A stretch of 64,000 bases of DNA from Phaeobacter sp. CECT 5382 (lineage in GTDB: Bacteria; Pseudomonadota; Alphaproteobacteria; Rhodobacterales; Rhodobacteraceae). The stretch spans positions 62,001 through 126,000 of the forward strand of contig NZ_CYSG01000001.1 of the NCBI RefSeq assembly GCF_001457775.1, given 5' to 3'. A program made the translations under genes and the position numbers. The notes beneath the pieces are model-generated. The model searched no databases. It was not told the origin of the DNA and worked only from the letters and a program-made list of their open reading frames with translations. Positions 54,290-62,246 of the stretch are shown piece after piece. Every line of letters starts with the position of its first letter. Positions within the stretch are counted from its first letter, which is position 1.

Positions 54290-55027
54290 TTATCCGATAG
54301 TTGCAAAGCTTGGCATCCAGCGGATCATCAGATCGGCAATCCAGCGCACGCCGCCGGTGACGATCAGAATGGCAAACAGGATCAGCATCGCCCCCATGAT
54401 TTTTTCAACCCAGTGAAAGGCGGCGCGATGGCGCGCCACCCAGCCCAAAAATGGCTTCGCAAAGAATGCCGCAACCACAAAAGGCGCGGTCATGGCAGCA
54501 CCATAGACCAGAAGCAATGCACCACCACGCCAGATTTCGCCCATGCCCGAGGCCACCATCAAGATCGAGGCCAATGCCGGTCCCACACAGGGCGTCCAGC
54601 CAAAGCCAAAGGCCAGCCCCATCAGATAGGCGCCGATGAAGCTGGACGGATCCGCCTCGCTTTCCATCCGTGCTTCGCGGTACAGCAGCGGAATGCGGAC
54701 CACGCCAAGGAAATGCAGACCAAACAGCACCAACAGAGCAGCGGCCCCATAGGACAGGATCTCCATGTACTGGCCAAACAGCTGCCCAAGCGCTGTGGCC
54801 CCCATGCCCATCAGCATGAAAACAGAGGTGACACCGGCGGCAAAGCAGACGGCTGCCAGCACCATGCGCCGCTGCGCACCGGGGGCGATTTCGCCATCGC
54901 TACGCAGTTCTGCCATCGACATCCCGCCCAGATAGGACAGGTAAAACGGCACCATCGGCAGGATGCAGGGCGTAAAAAAGCTTAGGAGCCCGGCAAAGGC
55001 CGCCCCAAGGTATGAGATTTCCAGCAT
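54290..55027 (-). CDS. soxV: SoxV, CcdA-family thiol-disulfide transporter
   Basis: 245 residues from the Met in GTGATGCTGGAA (ATG 55025-55027; GTG at 55030 is also possible). Six helices; the electron-carrying Cys pair is in SFFTPCILPM and GWTPCVGPAL. Passes reducing power from cytoplasm to SoxW. First gene of the minus-strand operon, divergent from soxS. Confidence 0.92.
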   Translation of the reverse strand: MLEISYLGAAFAGLLSFFTPCILPMVPFYLSYLGGMSMAELRSDGEIAPGAQRRMVLAAVCFAAGVTSVFMLMGMGATALGQLFGQYMEILSYGAAALLVLFGLHFLGVVRIPLLYREARMESEADPSSFIGAYLMGLAFGFGWTPCVGPALASILMVASGMGEIWRGGALLLVYGAAMTAPFVVAAFFAKPFLGWVARHRAAFHWVEKIMGAMLILFAILIVTGGVRWIADLMIRWMPSFATIG

Positions 55028-55078
55028 CACGGTATCTTGTTCTCCCAAAGCCTTGCCAATGCGGCCAAGACTTGTGTT

Positions 55079-55094
55079 ATTCACATATTCAAAT
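55079..55094. promoter_or_regulatory. near-match SoxR/SqrR operator in the soxV-soxS gap
   Basis: ATTC-ACATATTC-AAAT differs by one base from ATTC-N8-GAAT, and ACATA-N7-TATGT (55083-55099) gives a further inverted repeat. It lies between the divergent soxV and soxS starts. Confidence 0.5.
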
Positions 55095-55142
55095 TATGTA
55101 GTATCAAGCCCCAATCAGAGGGCGCCGTCAACGGTAGAGGAC

Positions 55143-55643
55143 ATGATAGCTCAGTTTTTGCCAAACAGGTACATACCAAACCACCTGCCCCATCTGCTGC
55201 GCCAGAGCCTTCTGACGCTGGTGGTTTTGCTATTTTCGCCCCTCGTGGCTTTGGCCGCCAGCGGGACCGAAACTGCCGGTACACAGGCGGCCAATCAGGC
55301 AGCCAGAACTGCGCCATCATCCGGGGTTGAGCTCGTGATGGTCGAACAGCAGGGCTGCGAATGGTGTCGCCGCTGGAACGAAGAAATCGCTCCTATCTAC
55401 CCGAAGACCACCGAAGGCGCCTTTGCGCCTCTGCGTCGGGTCGATCTGCGTGCGATACCGGATGACCTGAAAACCGCACGTCGGGTCAATTTCACTCCGA
55501 CCTTCTTGATTGTGAAAGACAGTCATGAGATGGCCCGTCTCGAAGGCTATCCCGGTGAAGACTTCTTTTGGCCTCTGTTGGCGCAACTGTTGAGCAAACA
55601 TGTCGGGTTCACCCCTGACACCGCCGAAAGCCCCGGCAGCTAG
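55143..55643 (+). CDS. soxS: SoxS, periplasmic thioredoxin-like protein
   Basis: 166 residues from the ATG at 55143 (GAGG just before). N-terminal membrane/signal segment (~24-46), then a short thioredoxin-like domain with GCEWCRRW (CxxC) and cis-Pro FTPTFLIV. In Paracoccus SoxS is needed for full Sox expression and reactivates SoxYZ. Followed by soxR. Confidence 0.9.
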   Translation: MIAQFLPNRYIPNHLPHLLRQSLLTLVVLLFSPLVALAASGTETAGTQAANQAARTAPSSGVELVMVEQQGCEWCRRWNEEIAPIYPKTTEGAFAPLRRVDLRAIPDDLKTARRVNFTPTFLIVKDSHEMARLEGYPGEDFFWPLLAQLLSKHVGFTPDTAESPGS

Positions 55644-55730
55644 CTGAATTGCCAGCCATGGCAACAAAGGCAACATATGAACTGGATCACAGGTGGCCCG
55701 CGACGCGCCGCCACCGCAGGAGACGCGATC

Positions 55731-56072
55731 ATGGCACTACCGCAATTCTCGGCTGATATGGCCCCGGATGAGCTGGACAATATGGTGGACAACGCCACCA
55801 TTGCTTCAAACTTCCTCAAGGCGATCAGCCACGAGGGCCGGTTGATGATCCTGTGCCATCTGGTCACCGGCGAGAAATCCGTAACCGAGTTGGAAGACCT
55901 TTTGGCCGCGCGTCAGGCTGCAGTTTCACAGCAACTGTCGCGGCTGCGTCTCGAAGGTCTGGTGGTGCCCCGGCGTGATGGAAAAGCGATTTATTACCGG
56001 CTGGCCGATGATCGCCCCCGCCGTATTCTCGAAGTGGTCTACGAACTGTTCTGCGCCGAAAATCATTCCTGA
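55731..56072 (+). CDS. soxR: SoxR, ArsR-family persulfide-sensing repressor
   Basis: 113 residues from the ATG at 55731, which has AGGAG 8 bp before it; an ATG at 55677 (AAAGG) would give 131. Winged-helix text EGRLMILCHLVTGEKSV, RQAAVSQQLSRLRLEGLV and GKAIYYRL. Two Cys, C42 (MILCHL) and C108 (ELFCAE), are placed like those of SqrR and BigR that form an intramolecular tetrasulfide on sensing reactive sulfur. Expected to repress the sox operons until sulfur compounds appear. Confidence 0.93.
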   Translation: MALPQFSADMAPDELDNMVDNATIASNFLKAISHEGRLMILCHLVTGEKSVTELEDLLAARQAAVSQQLSRLRLEGLVVPRRDGKAIYYRLADDRPRRILEVVYELFCAENHS

Positions 56073-56505
56073 TCTCGGATACGGGCCTGAGTTCAGATAC
56101 CAACCTGAGTTCAGATACCAACCTGAGGTCAGATACGGGCCAGTTGTCTTCTACGAAGGCGAACGTGAGGAATGATGCGAGCCTGAGGTGTGCTCGGGAT
56201 TGGGCTCTTTGTGCCCCTAGCCGCCTTGGCCAGTCGGCTAGATCTGACCAAAGCGCAGGCTCAGCTCCTCAGCCGACTTCCCCCAACCGGCGGCGCCCTC
56301 CAACCAGCGCCCCCCTGTCACCGAACTTGTACCAAGCCAGCCCCTAGACGGTGTTTGTGCGCCTCGCCCTGTTTTTGCAGCCTCTTGCCTGTGGCAATAT
56401 GTTTGCTCATAATTCTTGCGGTCGTTCTTGCAGTCTGGCGCAGGATCTGGGCAACTTGGCCCTGAGATTGGCCCTGGTATCTTTTCTGGAAAGGACAAGC
56501 CGCCC
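56073..56505. repeat. 18-bp tandem repeat and long gap after soxR
   Basis: Within 433 bp without a convincing gene, three 18-bp units starting CCTGAGTTCAGATACCAA lie at 56086-56103, 56104-56121 and 56122-56139 (the third with four changes), 13 bp after the soxR stop. In one frame they encode a PEFRYQ hexapeptide repeat, but that frame has no ribosome site. The remainder 56160-56480 is irregular; short ORFs on both strands look non-coding. Confidence 0.85.
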
Positions 56506-57564
56506 ATGTTTGAACTGTTGAGCGATCACCAACTGGCCGCCGCAGTTGGCCTTGTGGGCGGCGTGCTGCTGGGTTTGGCCGCGCGGCTGGGCCGGTTCTG
56601 TACCCTTGGCGCAATCGAAGACCTGCTTTATGGCGGATCCTCCCTGCGGATGCGCATGTGGATCCTTGCGATTGGCACCGCAGTTGTCAGCAGTTTCACT
56701 CTCATCGGGCTTGGACTGTTTGACGAGACGCGCTCGTTTTATCTGTCGGTACGCTGGATGCCGATGGCGTCAATTATTGGCGGGCTGATGTTTGGCTACG
56801 GCATGGCGCTGAGCGGCAATTGCGGCTACGGCGCAATTGCGCGTCTGGGTGGCGGCGATCTGCGCAGCTTTGTGATCGTTCTGGTCATGGGGGTCTCAAC
56901 CTATGTAGTGCTGTCCGGCCCGCTGGCCCCCTTACGTAACCTGCTGTTTGAACAACAGGATGTGACCACAGACCTTGCGCCCGGCCTCGCCCATCACGCC
57001 GCAGCCCTGACCGGCCTGCCCCTTGCCCCAATTGGCATCCTTGCAGGGATCGCCCTGATAGCTGGCAGCCTCTGGAGCGCTGAGATGATCAGAGACCCCG
57101 CCGCGATTTTCTGGTCCGTCGTGGTTGGTCTTGCCGTCACATCTGGCTGGGCCGGAATGGCCTATATCAACCGCGCAGGGTTTGAAGCCCTGCAAGTGGT
57201 GTCGCATTCCTTTTCAGCCCCGCTCGGGGAAACCATTCTCTGGACCATGACCGGCAGCCTGCGGCCGCTGTCCTTTGCCGTCGGCTCGATTACCGGCGTC
57301 TGGCTGGGGGCTTTCATCGGCTCGATGCTGAAAGGCCATTTTCGCTGGGAAGCCTGCGAAGACCCGCGCGAGCTGCGCCGTCAGATCTTTGGCGCCGCCA
57401 TCATGGGGGCCGGTGCGGTCATCGCCATGGGCTGCACTGTCGGCCAAGGGCTCAGCGCCTTTTCCCTGCTGTCGATCTCGGCCCCGGTGACGTTTCTGGC
57501 GATCTTTGCCGGGGCGGCCCTTGGCTTGCGCCAACTCATCGAAGGTTTTCGTGTCGCAGAATAG
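56506..57564 (+). CDS. one-chain YeeE/YedE thiosulfate transporter-like protein
   Basis: 352 residues from the ATG at 56506 (AAAGGA upstream). About nine to ten helices with two internal repeats. Conserved Cys segments RFCTLGA, SGNCGYGA and MGCTVGQGLS match those that relay thiosulfate in TsuA/YeeE. Next to sox it probably imports thiosulfate or exports sulfur species. Compare the split version at 20325-21187. Confidence 0.9.
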   Translation: MFELLSDHQLAAAVGLVGGVLLGLAARLGRFCTLGAIEDLLYGGSSLRMRMWILAIGTAVVSSFTLIGLGLFDETRSFYLSVRWMPMASIIGGLMFGYGMALSGNCGYGAIARLGGGDLRSFVIVLVMGVSTYVVLSGPLAPLRNLLFEQQDVTTDLAPGLAHHAAALTGLPLAPIGILAGIALIAGSLWSAEMIRDPAAIFWSVVVGLAVTSGWAGMAYINRAGFEALQVVSHSFSAPLGETILWTMTGSLRPLSFAVGSITGVWLGAFIGSMLKGHFRWEACEDPRELRRQIFGAAIMGAGAVIAMGCTVGQGLSAFSLLSISAPVTFLAIFAGAALGLRQLIEGFRVAE

Positions 57565-57749
57565 GGTGGCGGATCAGCCAACAGAGCCGGCCTGACATTG
57601 TCCAAAGTCACGCGCTGCACGTGGTGCAGGCCCTGCTGTGATGATTTGATGAACGCGCGTTGTTCGACATCACCCTGTTACAAACCCAGCCAACAAAGCG
57701 CCCGTCAACCGGGCATCCCTCGGGACCGCATTTGAAAACGGAGCGCGCC

Positions 57750-59780
57750 ATGGACCGCAAGCACATCATCAACGATCCCGAGATCGGCAACAAGGCAGAG
57801 GCCTATGAGGCCTTTGACGACATCCCCACCAATCCGCACCTTGAAAACACCATCGGTGACGTGATCGCAGCCCGCTATGGCCGCCGAGAGGTTCTGCGTG
57901 GCATGCTTGGTGTCTCGGCTGCGACGACCTTGTTTGGCACCTCGGCGCTTGTCGCCCCAACCGCAGCCAAAGCTTCTCAGCAGAGCGAAAGCCGCTACAA
58001 GTTCGATGAATTGACCTGGGGCAATGATGAAAAACATCATATCGCCAAGGGCTACGAGGCCGACGTGCTGCTGCGCTGGGGTGATCCGATCATGGCCGAC
58101 GCGCCTGAGTTTGACGTGATGAACCAGACTGCTGCGGCCCAGCTGAAACAGTTTGGCTATAACAACGACTACGTCGGCTTTACCCCGCTGAACGCCGAAG
58201 GCACACGCGGCCTGCTCTGCGTCAATCACGAATACACCAACGAAGAAGTCATGTTCCCTGGCCTCGGCCGTCAGGACAAGCAGGGCTTTACCGGCATGAC
58301 ACGCGACTTGATCGACATCGAAATGGCCGCCCATGGTGGCACCGTGGTCGAGATCGCCAAAGGAGCAGATGGCAAATGGGCCGTGCTGCGCGACAGCACC
58401 CTGAACCGCCGCATCACACCGCTGGACACAGCGATGATCCTTGACGGGCCCGCCGCAGGTCATGCCCGCATGCAGACCAAGGCTGATCCTTCCGGCACGG
58501 CAGTGATCGGCACCCTCAACAACTGCGCTGGTGGTATGACGCCCTGGGGCACCTGGCTGATGGCCGAAGAAAACTTCCACGGCTATTTCTGGACTGACGC
58601 ACGCGACGCCGATGGCAAGCCCGACCTCAGCGCCCATGCGGATGCCGCCAGCATGAAGCGCTATGGCGTGCCCGGTGGCTGGTATGCCTGGGGTCAGCAC
58701 CATGACCGCTTCAACATCGACAAGGAACCACAAGAGCCCAACCGTTTTGGCTGGGTGGTCGAGGTGGATCCCCGCACCCCCGATGCCAAGCCGGTGAAAC
58801 ACACTGCTTTGGGTCGTTTTCGCCACGAGGGCTGCGAGACAACCGTCTCCAGCGATGGCAAGCTGGTGATCTACATGGGCGACGACAACCGGTTCGACTA
58901 TCAGTACAAATATGTCTCCAACGGCACGGTCTCCTATACGGCCGACCAGAACACCGATCTACTGAGCGACGGCACGCTCTATGTGGCGCGGTTTGACGCC
59001 GACGGCTCCGTGCATTGGCTGCCGCTGGTGCATGGCACAGGGCCGCTGACAGCTGAAAACGGCTTTGCCAGCCAGGCCGATGTGCTGATTGACACACGTC
59101 TTGCGGCAGATGCCTTGGGGGCGACCCCGATGGATCGTCCTGAAGATGCCCAGCCCCGTGGCGACGGCACCGCCTATATCATGCTGACCAATAACACCCG
59201 CCGCAAAGCGGATGAGATCAACGCTGCAAACCCCCGTGCCAAAAACACTTTTGGCCATATTATCGAAATCAAGGAAGACGGCGACAATCACGCGGCCATC
59301 AAAGGCACCTGGTCGATCCTGGTCAAATGTGGCGACCCCGAGATTGCCGAGGTTGGCGCGCAGTGGAACCCTGAAACGAGCGAAAACGGTTGGTTCGCCT
59401 CACCCGACAACTGCGCCTTTGATGCCGATGGGCGTCTGTGGATCTCCACCGATCAGGGCAGTAAATGGGGCAAGACCGGCAAATCCGACGGGCTCTATGC
59501 GCTGGAAACCGAAGGCGATTTGCGCGGCCATTCCAAACTGTTCTTCCGCTGCCCCGTCGGCGGAGAGCTCTGCGGCCCCTATTTCACCGATGACGGCGAG
59601 ACGCTGTTTTTGGCCGTCCAGCACCCCGGCACCGATGGCACCAAATCCCTGAAGGGTTTTGAGCGCGCATCGACCTTTGAAGACCCGGCCACCCGCTGGC
59701 CTGATTTTGATCCCAAAATGCCACCGCGCCCCTCTGTGGTTGTGGTCACCAAAACAGGCGGAGGCAAGATCGCGGGCTGA
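57750..59780 (+). CDS. phoX: PhoX-family alkaline phosphatase (DUF839)
   Basis: 676 residues from the ATG at 57750. PhoX proteins have a long N-terminal region before the Tat motif; here RREVLRGMLGVSAATTLFG is at ~48-66. DUF839 blocks for Ca/Fe binding are visible: NHEYTNEEVMFPG, NNCAGGMTPWGTWLMAEENF, FRHEGCETTVS, YMGDDNRFDY and FASPDNCAFDADGRLW. The conserved Cys in GGMTPWG-adjacent NNCAGG and GCETT are kept. A periplasmic phosphatase used under phosphate limitation; no clear Pho box was found in the 185-bp gap upstream. Confidence 0.9.
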   Translation: MDRKHIINDPEIGNKAEAYEAFDDIPTNPHLENTIGDVIAARYGRREVLRGMLGVSAATTLFGTSALVAPTAAKASQQSESRYKFDELTWGNDEKHHIAKGYEADVLLRWGDPIMADAPEFDVMNQTAAAQLKQFGYNNDYVGFTPLNAEGTRGLLCVNHEYTNEEVMFPGLGRQDKQGFTGMTRDLIDIEMAAHGGTVVEIAKGADGKWAVLRDSTLNRRITPLDTAMILDGPAAGHARMQTKADPSGTAVIGTLNNCAGGMTPWGTWLMAEENFHGYFWTDARDADGKPDLSAHADAASMKRYGVPGGWYAWGQHHDRFNIDKEPQEPNRFGWVVEVDPRTPDAKPVKHTALGRFRHEGCETTVSSDGKLVIYMGDDNRFDYQYKYVSNGTVSYTADQNTDLLSDGTLYVARFDADGSVHWLPLVHGTGPLTAENGFASQADVLIDTRLAADALGATPMDRPEDAQPRGDGTAYIMLTNNTRRKADEINAANPRAKNTFGHIIEIKEDGDNHAAIKGTWSILVKCGDPEIAEVGAQWNPETSENGWFASPDNCAFDADGRLWISTDQGSKWGKTGKSDGLYALETEGDLRGHSKLFFRCPVGGELCGPYFTDDGETLFLAVQHPGTDGTKSLKGFERASTFEDPATRWPDFDPKMPPRPSVVVVTKTGGGKIAG

Positions 59781-59794
59781 CCAGATATCGGGCT

Positions 59795-59850
59795 GGCTGC
59801 ATGGCTGACTGGCTGCATGGCTGACTGAATGGCTGGATCGATGGTTGACT
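59795..59850. repeat. 16-bp tandem repeat downstream of phoX
   Basis: GGCTGCATGGCTGACT occurs twice head to tail (59795-59810, 59811-59826) and a degenerate third copy runs to 59850. It begins 15 bp after the phoX stop. Confidence 0.88.
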
Positions 59851-59889
59851 GGCAGATCTTGGCCAGAACGCCCGAAAACCGCCCCCCCT

Positions 59890-59937
59890 GGCGTGGGGTC
59901 TCACAAAGCGTTACACGCCAATGTGAGACCCCACGCC
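59890..59937. other. perfect 16-bp inverted repeat downstream of phoX
   Basis: GGCGTGGGGTCTCACA (59890-59905) and TGTGAGACCCCACGCC (59922-59937) are exact complements around a 16-nt loop. No T-run follows on either strand. It may be a protein-bound site, an mRNA 3' stabiliser or a factor-dependent terminator. Confidence 0.9.
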
Positions 59938-59995
59938 GGGGCCCTCGGCTATGGTCCTGGTCAGATTTGTAATCTCTCTTGCAGGAGTCACCGCC

Positions 59996-60505
59996 ATGTT
60001 GCCCCGATTACTCCGTCGTGTCTTACGGCTCACGCTCGCCATCGGCTTTTTGTGTGCGCCGCTGATGCCGCTGACAGCGCAGCCACTACAACAGCGCCCC
60101 GGCTGGGCCGTGCATCCCACGACAAAACCCTACGATCAGCTGTTGCAGGATCTGCGCGCAGCCGTCAAAGCCGAAGGTCTGATCACTGTGACCCAGGCTG
60201 GCCCGACCCAGGCCGCCGCAGCGCGTGGCATCACCATCCCCGGCAATCGCGTGCTTGGGGTGTTCAACAATGACTACGCGGTGCGGGTACTGGCGCTCTC
60301 CACCGCCGCAATGATCGAAGCACCCATCCGGTTCTATGTCACCGAAAACGTCACCGAAATTGCCAATGGCAGTGCAACACTCTCTTACAAAGAGCCCAGC
60401 CATGTGTTTCAGCCCTATCTGGGTGAAGGCGGGGCAGAGCTTTTGCAAATCGCCGCCGAACTGGATCTGCGCTTTGCCAGGATCGCGGCTCAGGCGCTGG
60501 ACTAG
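59996..60505 (+). CDS. DUF302 family exported protein
   Basis: 169 residues from the ATG at 59996 (GCAGGAG site). N-terminal signal peptide or anchor with cleavage near TAQP (~34). The DUF302 domain (~45-165) includes RVLGVFNNDYAVRVLALS and PIRFYVTENV. DUF302 proteins are small, possibly heme- or sulfur-related, with no established function. Lies 124 bp before the ThDP-enzyme gene; no operon evidence. Confidence 0.8.
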   Translation: MLPRLLRRVLRLTLAIGFLCAPLMPLTAQPLQQRPGWAVHPTTKPYDQLLQDLRAAVKAEGLITVTQAGPTQAAAARGITIPGNRVLGVFNNDYAVRVLALSTAAMIEAPIRFYVTENVTEIANGSATLSYKEPSHVFQPYLGEGGAELLQIAAELDLRFARIAAQALD

Positions 60506-60629
60506 GACGATCGCGCACCTGCGGTCGGCAGCCTTCCACTCACCACCGGTCACAGCCCCGTGATACCGCTTGCGCAGCCTGCGGTGATCAGCAATCTCTT
60601 TGCCTCAGAAACAGTGGGATATCCAAGAC

Positions 60630-62246
60630 ATGAGCGAGACCCTTCGCGCCGCCGACGTGCTGGCCAGACGACTATACGAGGCAGGTTGCCGCCACGCCTT
60701 TGGCATGCCCGGCGGCGAGGTGCTCACGCTGGTGGATGCGCTGGTCAGGGCCGGCATCCAGTTTCATCTGGCCAAACATGAAAACGCTGCCGGATTCATG
60801 GGCGAAGGTATGCACCACAGCGATGGAGCGCCGGCCATTCTGGTGGCGACCCTTGGCCCCGGCGCCCTCAACGGTGTCAATGTGGTTGCCAACGCGCATC
60901 AGGACCGGGTGCCGATGCTGGTGCTCACCGGCTGCGTCGATGCGAGCGAAGAACACAGCTATACCCATCAGGTGCTCGACCATCGCGCGGTGTTTTCTGA
61001 AATCACCAAGGCAACCTTCCGTCTGGATGCAGAGGCCGCAGATCTGATCGCCGATAAGGCCGTCGCCATCGCCACGGAACCGCGCAATGGGCCGGTGCAT
61101 ATTGATGTCCCGATCTCGGTCGCAGACTCCCCCGCCAGAGATCGCGGCAGCCGCCGCGCGCCTGCAGCGCCGACGCGGCCAGATAACGCCACACTGGCGC
61201 AGGCGCTTTCCTGGCTCGACACCTCTGAACGCCCGCTGGCCATCATCGGTCTGGACGCCCTGCAGGAACACGCCGGGGCCGCGATCCGCGCCTTTCTTGA
61301 GAGCCACCAGATCCCCTTTGTCACCACCTACAAAGCCAAGGGCATCCTGCCCGAAGATCACCCCCTGTGCCTAGGCGGTGCTGGCCTTTCGCCCCTGGCA
61401 GACAAATACCTGCTGCCGCTGCTGCACCGGTCCGATCTCATCCTCGGCCTTGGCTATGACCCGATCGAGATGCGCCCGGGCTGGCGCGATGTCTGGGATC
61501 CGACCCGGCAGCGGATGATCGATATCACCCCGGTCTCCAACACCCACTATATGCATCAGGCCAGCCTGGCGATCACCGCAGCCCTTGCCCCGACGCTACA
61601 GGCGCTGACGCCTGCGCAACCCGGTGCAACAAAAAAATGGCCCGACAAAGCCCCCGCAGCTGCACAGGCAGCCCTGGCCGAAGCCTTTCCCCACGACGAT
61701 ACCTGGGGCCCCGCTGCCATCATTTCTGAGTGCCGCGCCAGCCTGCCCGACAATACCCTTGCCAGTGCCGACAGCGGTGCGCATCGCATTCTGCTCAGCC
61801 AGATGTGGCAGTGCCATGAGCCGCGCGCGCTGATCCAGTCTTCGGGGCTCTGCACCATGGGCTGCGCCGTTCCCATGGCCATCGGCCGCAAACTGGCAGA
61901 CCCAAGCCGCCCAGTGGTCAGCTTTTCCGGCGACGCCGGCTTTTTGATGGTCGCGGGCGATCTGGCCACCGCCGCCGAGCTCGGCGTCGCCCCTATCTTT
62001 GTGGTCTTTGCCGATGCCAGCCTCGCGCTGATCGAGCTGAAACAACGTCAGCGCCAGATGGCAAACGCTGGGGTGGATTTTGGCCGTCACGATTTTGCCG
62101 CCATGGGGCGGGCCTTTGGCGGCAACGGCACAACGGTACGTAATCGCGCCGAACTCAACAAAGCTCTGACAGAGGCCTTGGCCTCGGATCGTTTCACTGT
62201 CATCTCTGCCGAAATCACCCCCGGAGGATATGATGGACGCATCTGA
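60630..62246 (+). CDS. ThDP-dependent acetolactate-synthase-like enzyme
   Basis: 538 residues from the ATG at 60630. Three-domain ThDP fold: catalytic Glu E51 in AKHENAAGF, central domain with AIIGLDALQEHAG, and the ThDP-binding segment starting SFSGDAGFLM. The usual second metal ligand Asn is replaced by Asp in FADAS, and the usual GDG is GDA. No regulatory subunit is adjacent, so it is not a normal acetolactate synthase. Its last 14 bp overlap the CoA-transferase gene, so an acyl-CoA-related reaction is likely. Confidence 0.85.
   Translation: MSETLRAADVLARRLYEAGCRHAFGMPGGEVLTLVDALVRAGIQFHLAKHENAAGFMGEGMHHSDGAPAILVATLGPGALNGVNVVANAHQDRVPMLVLTGCVDASEEHSYTHQVLDHRAVFSEITKATFRLDAEAADLIADKAVAIATEPRNGPVHIDVPISVADSPARDRGSRRAPAAPTRPDNATLAQALSWLDTSERPLAIIGLDALQEHAGAAIRAFLESHQIPFVTTYKAKGILPEDHPLCLGGAGLSPLADKYLLPLLHRSDLILGLGYDPIEMRPGWRDVWDPTRQRMIDITPVSNTHYMHQASLAITAALAPTLQALTPAQPGATKKWPDKAPAAAQAALAEAFPHDDTWGPAAIISECRASLPDNTLASADSGAHRILLSQMWQCHEPRALIQSSGLCTMGCAVPMAIGRKLADPSRPVVSFSGDAGFLMVAGDLATAAELGVAPIFVVFADASLALIELKQRQRQMANAGVDFGRHDFAAMGRAFGGNGTTVRNRAELNKALTEALASDRFTVISAEITPGGYDGRI

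Noticed and set aside
53702-54985. 427-codon plus-strand frame opposite soxW and soxV
   Set aside because: Antisense to two clear sox genes; composition rich in His, Gln and Arg is typical of a shadow.
56190-56507. Short frames on both strands after the 18-bp repeat
   Set aside because: No ribosome site, no domain, and low-complexity composition.
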